From Ruixingdingia sedimenti (GTDB lineage Bacteria > Pseudomonadota > Alphaproteobacteria > Rhodobacterales > Rhodobacteraceae): DNA of 19,528 bases. Position 1 is the first letter of the stretch; every line of letters begins with the position of its first letter. This document shows, piece after piece, positions 1 through 5,335 of this stretch. Where the stretch lies: positions 1 to 19,528 of the forward strand of contig NZ_JAVKPH010000047.1 of the NCBI RefSeq assembly GCF_031432425.1. The letters run 5' to 3'. The translations under genes were made by a program, and so were the position numbers. Under the pieces are notes generated by a model, which was not told the origin of the DNA, searched no databases, and saw only the letters and a program-made list of their open reading frames with translations.

Positions 1-2
1 CC

Positions 3-56
3 GTGCTCAACGGCTTCACCGCGCTCGGCACGCCCATCACAGAGGTCGCAGGATAA
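3..56 (+). CDS. 3' end of an unidentified protein (partial)
   Basis: An open frame entering from the left edge ends at a TAA at 54-56. The last 17 residues read VLNGFTALGTPITEVAG. The fragment is too short to assign to a family. It lies outside the region shared by the two mobile elements, whose similarity starts near 114. It is therefore probably the last gene of the left flank or of another element further left. The frame is chosen only because it is open and has a G/C-rich third position. Confidence 0.35.
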   Translation: MLNGFTALGTPITEVAG

Positions 57-119
57 ATCTGTCCGGGGAAAGGGGAAGTCCGATCAGCAGCCGATTTGTG
101 CAACAGAGCCGCGTGGACT

Positions 120-180
120 GGTACCGGAAAGCTGCCGGGGCTCGTGGGGCTGGGGCAACGGTTGGGGCGGTGGGCGGAGG
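120..180 (+). repeat. Left-end block of element 1 with candidate integrase arm sites
   Basis: This stretch matches 7088-7149 of element 2 closely. At its core, 151-168 reads TGGGGCAACGGTTGGGGC, two TGGGGC hexamers 12 bp apart. The right-end block (6976-6996) contains the same spaced hexamers in the same orientation. Short direct repeats near both ends of a tyrosine-recombinase element are typical of integrase arm-type binding sites. That role is inferred. Confidence 0.4.
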
Positions 181-185
181 GGGGG

Positions 186-245
186 AATAAGCGTTGCTTT
201 GAAGGAATCGCCTGCCTAACGTGACGTTTGATCAACTGGTGGGTC
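186..245 (+). promoter_or_regulatory. Conserved promoter/operator region of RTX gene copy 1
   Basis: Sixty nucleotides here are identical to 7154-7213 upstream of the second RTX gene, while the next ~85 nt before the start codon have diverged. A possible -35 TTGCTT (194-199) and -10 TAACGT (217-222) lie 17 bp apart. An inverted repeat AACGTGACGTT (218-228) overlaps the -10, and TTGATCAA (228-235) follows directly. This suggests an operator. The regulator is unknown. Confidence 0.4.
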
Positions 246-329
246 GGGAGCCTGCGTTGCGGTGAAGCTGGAGACTGCGGTGCGCCCCCGCTGGTGGTGA
301 CGTGCGGTTACGATTGGAAGGGAACGAGA

Positions 330-2738
330 ATGAGCACGACGGTGATTGCTGACATCAGACTTCAGGGCATGCCGGGGGCGGTGCGAGATATGGCTCCCCA
401 GATCACCGCACTCGACGGTGGCGGGTTTGCGGTCGTCTGGCTGTGTGAGGTCTCTTGGCAGCAGACCGACATCTTCGTGCAGAGCTTTGGCGCCGATGGC
501 GAGATGGAAGGTGCCATGGTGCACCTTCAAGGAACGAAGGGGCTGGGCGCGGCGGCATCGGCCCGGATCATCGGCCTCGAAGATGGCGGGTTCATCGTAA
601 CCTGGACCGGCGGCACCTCGGACGGGCAGGGATGGGACATATTCGTGCAACGGTTCGATGCCGGCGGCGCGATTCTGGGTGCCGCGGTCCGTTTGCAGGG
701 GATGGAGGGGCCACTGCTGGACGACGACGCGCAGATCACCGTGCTGGACGGGGGCGGCTATGTGGTGACATGGAGGGGCGGAACCTCTGGTGACCACGGG
801 CGTGAAGTTCTGGTGCAGCAGTTCGATGCCGACGGCGCTATGGTGGGTAGCATGCAGCGGCTAGAGTCGCCAGCAGGGAACCCTTGGTACACCTATCCCC
901 AGATCACCGCGCTCGACGATGGCGGGTACGTCATCTCGTGGGATGGCCTGACCCCCGATAGCCAAGGGCAGGACGTCTTCGTGCAACGGTTCGATGCCGG
1001 TGGCACGATGCTGGGCAGCATAACCCGCTTGCAAGGGATGGCGGGGAACCTGTGGGATGGAGAACACAAGATCATCGGCCTCGACGATGGCGGTTTCGCC
1101 GTCACATGGTTCGGCGAGACCTCGGATGACCAAGGGCGCGACATCTTCGTGCAACGGTTCGATGCCGATGGTGCGATGCCCGGTAGCCCGGTCCGGTTGC
1201 AGGGGATGACGGGGAACCTCTACGACACTTCCCCGCAGATAACAGCGCTTTCGGGGAGCCGGTTCGTCGTGACGTGGATCGGCGAAACCACTGACGGGCA
1301 GCGGTCCGATATCTTTCTGCAACGGTTCGATGGCGACGGCGCGAAGGCGGGCGCCCCGGTGCGCCTGCAAGGGATGCAGGGGGATCTGCAAGACGGCGAC
1401 GCCGGGATCGCTGCGCTCGACGGTGGCGGATTCGTGGTCGCATGGTTTGGCCAGACGTCCGACGGGCATGGCTCTGACATCTTCGTGCAACGCTTCGGCG
1501 ATAACGGCGAAATTCAGGGCACCCAGATGCGCTTGCAAGGAAGGCGGGGTGACCGGGGGGATACCAGTCCCGAGGTTTCGGCGCTCGATGGCGGCGGGTT
1601 CGTGGTCACATGGTCGGGCAATGTCTCGCCTAGGGTGCCCGGGGATATTTACGTTCAACGGTTCGATGCGGATGGCAATCCGATCAGCATGAACTATGCC
1701 CCCATCGGTGCGGTCACGATCATCGGCAACGCGTGGCAGGATGAGGTGCTGACGGCCGACACATCCACCATTGCGGATGCCGACGGACTGGGTGAGTTCC
1801 GCTATCAGTGGTTTGCCGATGGGGTCGCAATCTCGGGCGCCACCGGCACGACCTACAGGCTCGGCGAAGCGCAGATGGGCAAGATCATCACCGTGCGGGT
1901 CAGCTATATCGACCGGCAGGGTGCCCATGAAAGCCTGACCAGCACGGCCACGGCGCCGGTGGACCTGATGCCGGTCAGCATCGAAAGCGCGGTATCGTTC
2001 GTGCTACCGAACAACGGACGCACTACCGGCCTGACCCTTGTCGGCAGCGCAGACATCGACGGCACGGGCAATATGCTCGACAATCTGCTGGTGGGGAATC
2101 GGGGCAACAATGGCCTCTTCGGTGGTGCGGGTCACGACACGCTGCGGGGCGATCTCGGCAACGACACGCTCAACGGCGACGACGGGGACGATCATCTCTA
2201 TGGTGGGGCGGGAGATGACCTGTTGTTCGGTGGGACAGGTCAGGATGTGTTGCGCGGCGAGGCCGGCAATGACACGTTGCGGGGAGGCTGGTTGCGTGAC
2301 CTGCTTCATGGTGGGGCGCAGAGCGACCTGTTGCAGGGTGATGGTGGCAACGACCTGCTGGTAGGCGGCGGCGGGGCGGATACGCTCTACGGCGGGACGG
2401 GCAACGACCGGCTGGTGGGCGGCAGGGGCAAAGACGTACTCTATGGCGGCGAAGGGGCGGACCAGTTCGTGTTCCGCTCGGCCGCCGAGGCGGGTGCGGG
2501 CGGCGGGCGCGACGTGATCGCGGACTTCGAGGTCGGGCTGGACAGGATCAACCTGCGGGCGATGCTGGACGGGATGACCTTCATCGGGCAGGCGGCATTC
2601 AGCGGGCAGGCGGGCGAGATCCGCTACAACCGGGGCACGCGGCTGGTGCAGGGCGATCTGGATGGCGACGGGGTGGCCGACTTTGCGATCGAGGTGATTT
2701 CGGCTTCAAGCCTCATGGCGGCGGACTTCATCCTGTAG
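330..2738 (+). CDS. Secreted RTX-like calcium-binding repeat protein, copy 1 (802 aa)
   Basis: Residues ~5-450 hold eight tandem repeats of about 56 residues built on ITALDGGGFVVTW...DIFVQRFDADG, a beta-propeller-like repeat common in large alphaproteobacterial exoproteins. An Ig-like domain follows (~455-560, core YQWFADGVAISGATGTTY). Next is an RTX beta-roll of GGxGxDxLx nonapeptides (~588-711), then a serralysin-type C-terminal domain (DVIADFEVGLDRINL ... DGDGVADFAIEV ... ADFIL). RTX repeats bind calcium outside the cell, and such C-termini carry type I secretion signals. No N-terminal signal peptide is seen, as expected. No protease or lipase motif is visible, so the activity is unknown; adhesion or surface display is possible. 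The ATG at 330 is preferred over an upstream in-frame ATG at 228 because GGAAGGGA precedes it and the second copy has the matching start. No secretion genes lie in the window. Confidence 0.9.
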   Translation: MSTTVIADIRLQGMPGAVRDMAPQITALDGGGFAVVWLCEVSWQQTDIFVQSFGADGEMEGAMVHLQGTKGLGAAASARIIGLEDGGFIVTWTGGTSDGQGWDIFVQRFDAGGAILGAAVRLQGMEGPLLDDDAQITVLDGGGYVVTWRGGTSGDHGREVLVQQFDADGAMVGSMQRLESPAGNPWYTYPQITALDDGGYVISWDGLTPDSQGQDVFVQRFDAGGTMLGSITRLQGMAGNLWDGEHKIIGLDDGGFAVTWFGETSDDQGRDIFVQRFDADGAMPGSPVRLQGMTGNLYDTSPQITALSGSRFVVTWIGETTDGQRSDIFLQRFDGDGAKAGAPVRLQGMQGDLQDGDAGIAALDGGGFVVAWFGQTSDGHGSDIFVQRFGDNGEIQGTQMRLQGRRGDRGDTSPEVSALDGGGFVVTWSGNVSPRVPGDIYVQRFDADGNPISMNYAPIGAVTIIGNAWQDEVLTADTSTIADADGLGEFRYQWFADGVAISGATGTTYRLGEAQMGKIITVRVSYIDRQGAHESLTSTATAPVDLMPVSIESAVSFVLPNNGRTTGLTLVGSADIDGTGNMLDNLLVGNRGNNGLFGGAGHDTLRGDLGNDTLNGDDGDDHLYGGAGDDLLFGGTGQDVLRGEAGNDTLRGGWLRDLLHGGAQSDLLQGDGGNDLLVGGGGADTLYGGTGNDRLVGGRGKDVLYGGEGADQFVFRSAAEAGAGGGRDVIADFEVGLDRINLRAMLDGMTFIGQAAFSGQAGEIRYNRGTRLVQGDLDGDGVADFAIEVISASSLMAADFIL

Positions 2739-2764
2739 GGGGGTGCTGCCAAAACCGAGCAAAC

Positions 2765-2795
2765 TCCTCCATCTGCTTAGGAAGCAGACCAGGAG
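2765..2795 (+). promoter_or_regulatory. Hairpin able to mask the ribosome binding site of the small hydrophobic peptide (copy 1)
   Basis: CTCCT at 2765-2769 is complementary to the AGGAG at 2791-2795 that precedes the peptide start. Between them a perfect 7-bp stem, TCTGCTT/AAGCAGA (2772-2778 with 2782-2788), closes a 3-nt loop. The fold would hide the ribosome binding site. Copy 2 can form an equivalent fold with a different sequence. It could also act as a weak terminator behind the RTX gene, but no T-run follows. Confidence 0.45.
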
Positions 2796-2801
2796 CTTAT
2801 G

Positions 2802-2939
2802 ATGTTCAGAATGCTTGTGGCCCTCGGCGTTGCCGGGGGCTTTCTTTTTGCGCCCTACCTGTCGCTGGCGGTGCTGGTGGTACTGATCCCGCGGGGCTGG
2901 ATCTTCGCGCTGTTCGCCTTGCTGGTTCAGGGCCGGTAG
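2802..2939 (+). CDS. Small hydrophobic membrane peptide, copy 1 (45 aa)
   Basis: A short frame reads MFRMLVALGVAGGFLFAPY then SLAVLVVLIPRGWIFALFA and ends QGR. It has two short hydrophobic stretches and a basic end, so it is probably inserted in the inner membrane. AGGAG at 2791-2795 lies 6 nt before this ATG; another ATG directly upstream at 2799 would be only 3 nt away. The homologue at 9794-9934 in element 2 keeps the GVAGGFLFAPY core and the hydrophobic pattern with many changes between, which supports real coding. It sits between the RTX gene and the integrase. Function is unknown. A holin-like, secretion-helper or toxin-like role is conceivable but unsupported. Confidence 0.6.
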   Translation: MFRMLVALGVAGGFLFAPYLSLAVLVVLIPRGWIFALFALLVQGR

Positions 2940-3008
2940 CGGGGCAGGGAACTCCGGTTTCCCAGTAACCCGAAGTAAACTCTCAAGAACTTCCAACAAT
3001 CTACAGAC

Positions 3009-3026
3009 CTGGGGCAAAGGCCCCAG
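3009..3026 (+). promoter_or_regulatory. Stem-loop just upstream of the integrase ribosome binding site (copy 1)
   Basis: CTGGGGC (3009-3015) and GCCCCAG (3020-3026) form a perfect 7-bp GC-rich stem around an AAAG loop. AAGGAGG of the integrase gene starts at 3027. The same stem stands at 10030-10047 before the second integrase, although the sequence upstream differs. It may limit read-through or tune integrase translation. The role is inferred. Confidence 0.45.
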
Positions 3027-3037
3027 AAGGAGGACGC

Positions 3038-4246
3038 ATGTCCGTTCGTATCCAGTATGCTTATCTCAAGCAGCAGACGTGGCTTTACCGCCGGAACTAC
3101 CCCAAGGACCTGCAGGGGGTGCTGGGGCAGGCGCTGAAGCAGTCGTTGAAGACGGGGGATGCCCGGGTGGCCAAGGCGCGGGCAGCCGAGGTCAACGCCA
3201 AGTATGAGGAAATCATAGCCAAGGCCAAGGCGGGTCTGGCGGTGGAAAAGCCGGTGCCGGTGGTGGTCACGCCCCCGGTGTTCGCGCCCGTGACGATGAT
3301 CGGCAAAGTGACGGTGGCGGACCTGGCCAAGGCCTACCTGAACCGCCGGTCCAACGAGTTGCAGCACGGGGGCTTCAAGTCGGTGCGGTTCTCGGTCGGG
3401 CTGTTCGTCTCGGTCTTCGGGGGCAGGGCTATCGGAACGCTGACCCGGGACGATGCGCTGGCGTTCGTCAGGAAGGTGGCGCAGCTTGGCCCCTATGCCG
3501 GGAAGTCGTGGCGGACCCGGGGCTACGGGCTGGACCAGTTGATCGCGGTCAGCGGGGCGGAGAAGATCACCGCCAGCACCCAGCGCCGGACGGTTGGTCA
3601 GGTGGCGCAGTTCCTGGACTGGGCGGTCTACGAGGGGGAACTGGTGGCCAACCCGTTCTCCACGGTTCGAGTGGAGGCCAAGGGCAAGCCTCGGAGCTAC
3701 AGCACGTTCACCGACGACGAGGTGCGCAGGCTGGTGGCGGCTGACGATCCCCGGATCGGTGAGGTGCTGCGGGTCTGCCTGCTGTCGGGGCTGCGGGCCG
3801 GGGAAGCTGCCGGGCTGGTGCGGGAGGATCTGGTCTGGAAGGGCAAGCTGGGCTGGTTTGCCTGGATCCGGCCCAACGCAGTCCGGTCGCTGAAGACGGA
3901 AGCCGCGGAACGGTTCATCCCGCTGCACTCTGGGCTGACGCCCCTGCTTGCCAGCGTACCCCAGGAAGGCAGGGTCTTTCCCGGGTTGACGGTGGACAGG
4001 ATCACCAAGCGGTTCACCACGCTGCGGACCGGGCTGGGGCTGGAACGACCGGGGCTGGTGTTCCATTCGACCCGGAAGTGGTTCGTGACCCAGTGCGAGC
4101 GGGCCGGGGTGCCGGAACACTTCACCGCCTCGATCGTGGGCCACCAGTCTGCCCGGTCTGAGAACCGGATGACCTACGGGATCTACTCTGCGGGGATCAG
4201 CGACGAGCAGAAGCGCGGGATCGTGGAGAGGGTGGGGCTGCCATGA
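3038..4246 (+). CDS. Tyrosine recombinase/integrase, copy 1 (402 aa)
   Basis: A site-specific recombinase, expected to insert and excise the element at the tRNA-Gln 3' end. The N-terminal ~70 residues (MSVRIQYAYLKQQTWLYRRN...) match the DUF6538 region found on many proteobacterial phage-type integrases. A SAM-like core-binding domain spans ~90-210 and the catalytic domain ~225-395. Visible catalytic residues are Arg253 (SGLRAGE), Lys286, His343-x-x-Arg346 (HSTR), His369 (GHQS), and the nucleophile Tyr380 or Tyr383 (MTYGIYS). Length is normal for the family. AAGGAGG precedes the ATG by 5 nt. The stop overlaps the next start in ATGA, implying translational coupling. Compared with copy 2 the N-terminus and catalytic C-terminus are nearly identical, while residues ~137-240 have diverged. 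Confidence 0.95.
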   Translation: MSVRIQYAYLKQQTWLYRRNYPKDLQGVLGQALKQSLKTGDARVAKARAAEVNAKYEEIIAKAKAGLAVEKPVPVVVTPPVFAPVTMIGKVTVADLAKAYLNRRSNELQHGGFKSVRFSVGLFVSVFGGRAIGTLTRDDALAFVRKVAQLGPYAGKSWRTRGYGLDQLIAVSGAEKITASTQRRTVGQVAQFLDWAVYEGELVANPFSTVRVEAKGKPRSYSTFTDDEVRRLVAADDPRIGEVLRVCLLSGLRAGEAAGLVREDLVWKGKLGWFAWIRPNAVRSLKTEAAERFIPLHSGLTPLLASVPQEGRVFPGLTVDRITKRFTTLRTGLGLERPGLVFHSTRKWFVTQCERAGVPEHFTASIVGHQSARSENRMTYGIYSAGISDEQKRGIVERVGLP

Positions 4247-4434
4247 GGCCGATTCCCGACATCGAGGCGTTCGAGGAGCGGGCCGCTGTCATGGAGCATG
4301 ATGGCGGCCTTTCTCGTTCGCGGGCGGAGGACCGGGCCGCACAGGCGCAGGGGTTCCGGGATGCTGCGGAGTACTGGCAGGTTCTGGCGGACTACGTGGT
4401 GACGAAGCGGCTGGGAGGGCAGGCGGATGGCTGA
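4243..4434 (+). CDS. Small conserved protein of the integrase operon, copy 1 (63 aa)
   Basis: This acidic, helical small protein begins MRPIPDIEAFEERAAVMEHD and contains the motif GGLSRSRAED. A related ERAAxxxxDGGLSRxxAE motif recurs in proteobacterial mobile-element proteins (recalled, not searched). The start overlaps the integrase stop by 4 bp (ATGA) and the end overlaps the next gene by 8 bp, so the three genes form one operon. Copy 2 is 63 aa with about ten substitutions and no frameshift, which argues for selection. A partner of the recombinase, such as an excision or regulatory factor, is possible, but there is no clear DNA-binding motif. Confidence 0.7.
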   Translation: MRPIPDIEAFEERAAVMEHDGGLSRSRAEDRAAQAQGFRDAAEYWQVLADYVVTKRLGGQADG

Positions 4435-4714
4435 GGTGCTGGAGGTCTACCCGCTGGTGCTGCGGGCAGGGCGCTGGTGGTTCCCGTTCGGACGGGAAGC
4501 GACGGCGGAGAGCCTTGCCGACGTCTGGCGGTCGGACTGTCAGGTGGTGTTCCTCGGGCCCAACGGCGGGAGCCTTGCCTATGACGTGGACGAGGCAGGG
4601 CAGGAGGTGGTTCGGCTGGACTACGGGCCCTGGGTCCCGCTGGCCGGGGCGGGGCTCACCCCGTGGCAGAACGAGGCGCTGGGGCTGGTTCTGGCGGCGG
4701 TGGAGGAACTGTAG
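4427..4714 (+). CDS. Conserved hypothetical protein of the integrase operon, copy 1 (95 aa)
   Basis: The protein begins MAEVLEVYPLVLRAGRWWFP, carries a central CQVVFLGPNGGSLAYDVDEA and ends with a helical LTPWQNEALGLVLAAVEEL. The pattern suggests a small beta-rich domain followed by a helix. No family is recognised and no signal peptide or membrane segment is seen. It overlaps the 63-aa gene by 8 bp and is the last gene before a strong terminator. Copy 2 is the same length, with changes concentrated at residues ~37-46 and ~77-84, so both copies look intact. Confidence 0.7.
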   Translation: MAEVLEVYPLVLRAGRWWFPFGREATAESLADVWRSDCQVVFLGPNGGSLAYDVDEAGQEVVRLDYGPWVPLAGAGLTPWQNEALGLVLAAVEEL

Positions 4715-4720
4715 CAACTT

Positions 4721-4770
4721 CCCCCGGTGGCTTCGGCTGCCGGGGGGGATCTTCACTTCGCTTTCTTTTT
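4721..4770 (+). terminator. Rho-independent terminator of the integrase operon (copy 1)
   Basis: An 11-bp stem (4721-4731 with 4736-4746, two G-U pairs) closes a TTCG loop in the C(UUCG)G setting, which is exceptionally stable. A T-rich stretch ending in five Ts (4766-4770) follows at some distance. It starts 6 nt after the stop codon of the 95-aa gene. The same structure occurs at 11742-11790. Confidence 0.8.
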
Positions 4771-4798
4771 GCCGCTGGGGCAGGGGGTTAGGTATAAG
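4769..4798 (+). promoter_or_regulatory. Candidate promoter directly after the terminator (element 1)
   Basis: TTGCCG (4769-4774) and TATAAG (4793-4798) are separated by 18 bp, a sigma-70-like arrangement. The matching site in element 2 points at the polymerase-like gene. Here it would transcribe only the conserved 91-nt block towards the hairpin at 4890-4914, against the HNH gene, giving an RNA of about 110 nt. Confidence 0.4.
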
Positions 4799-4868
4799 TA
4801 ATGGAGGAGGAGGGTCCCGGTATGTGATCGAGGGAGAGAACGGTTGAGGTGGGGGAAGTATGGTCTGA
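4778..4868 (+). repeat. 91-nt noncoding block identical in both elements (copy 1)
   Basis: Every base matches 11798-11888, although the flanking coding genes differ by several to many percent. It is purine-rich (GGAGGAGGAGGG, GAGGGAGAGAAC) and has no sensible reading frame in this element. It is the last shared sequence before the elements become unrelated. Possible roles are replication origin, leader RNA or promoter, or a recombination hot spot at the module border. Confidence 0.6.
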
Positions 4869-4889
4869 TCGTCCGTCTTTCTTGGGGGT

Positions 4890-4914
4890 GAAGAGGGCCG
4901 GAAGGGCCCTCTTC
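4890..4914 (-). terminator. Perfect 10-bp hairpin downstream of the HNH gene
   Basis: GAAGAGGGCC (4890-4899) pairs perfectly with GGCCCTCTTC (4905-4914) around a 5-nt loop. It lies 22 bp beyond the HNH stop codon. There is no clear T-run on either strand, so it may be a bidirectional or Rho-assisted terminator separating the two convergent operons of element 1. Confidence 0.5.
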
Positions 4915-4936
4915 GGGTGGCAAGGGTGTTGGAAGG

Positions 4937-5335
4937 TCAGGCTTCAACAGGGGCGTGGGGGCAGTTCAGCAGGTCGAAGTCCACACCGTTGGCAGCGTAG
5001 TCCCAGTCATCGCGTCTGTTGTCCTCGCGGCTGCCGAGGTCGAGGTGATCGGGGTTGATGCAGCGGCGGTTGTGGCAGCGGTGGCGGATAACCTCCTCGA
5101 AGCTGGGGGTGACATCGTTCAGGACACAGTAGACGAAGCGGTAGGCGGCGTATTGTTCTCCCTTGAAGCGGACTTTGCGGATGGTGGCCGTGTTGGTGAC
5201 GATGCAGCCGGTCTCGGTCCTGATGCCGTCAGCGAGGAGCGAGAGGGCCCGTTGCCGGGCCTCCTCCTTGTGCTGTGCGTGGATCTTGGTCCAGCGTTCC
5301 TGCGAGCGGTCCAGGTAGATGAAGGCGTCGATCAT
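4937..5335 (-). CDS. HNH domain protein, probable endonuclease (132 aa)
   Basis: The HNH signature is visible in the C-terminal half: His85 and Cys87 (RHRCHNRRC), Cys92, Asn94 and His97 (CINPDHLDL), followed by a GSREDNRRD tail. This matches HNH_3-like nucleases of phages and mobile elements, which cut DNA using a bound metal. The N-terminal part (~10-35) is helical and charged. The start overlaps the stop of the helicase gene in ATGA, so it is translated by coupling as the second gene of that operon. It may nick DNA during replication or packaging, or be a freestanding homing-type nuclease. Element 2 has no counterpart. Confidence 0.8.
   Translation of the reverse strand: MIDAFIYLDRSQERWTKIHAQHKEEARQRALSLLADGIRTETGCIVTNTATIRKVRFKGEQYAAYRFVYCVLNDVTPSFEEVIRHRCHNRRCINPDHLDLGSREDNRRDDWDYAANGVDFDLLNCPHAPVEA

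Noticed and set aside
143..156. GGGGCTGGGGCAAC at the left of element 1 as a remnant of the tRNA att site (shares GGCTGGGGC)
   Set aside because: The match is only 9 bp. The aligned base in element 2 is different, and the position corresponds to the internal end block, not to the attachment site.
228..329. Upstream extension of RTX copy 1 to an ATG at 228
   Set aside because: The extension has no ribosome binding site, and its first codons lie in the 60-nt promoter-like block that is identical in element 2, where the corresponding frame is not used.
861..1928. 355-aa minus-strand frame within RTX copy 1 with a repetitive sequence
   Set aside because: Its repeats simply mirror the repeats of the RTX gene on the other strand.
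2927..4144. 405-aa open frame on the minus strand over integrase copy 1 (and a 443-aa one over copy 2)
   Set aside because: They are antisense shadows of GC-rich integrase genes with conserved catalytic motifs on the plus strand. The shadow proteins are Pro/Arg/His-rich and have no domains.
4849..5058. Plus-strand frame starting in the 91-nt block of element 1
   Set aside because: It shares only its first codons with the element 2 gene, then runs antisense through the HNH gene with no recognisable sequence.
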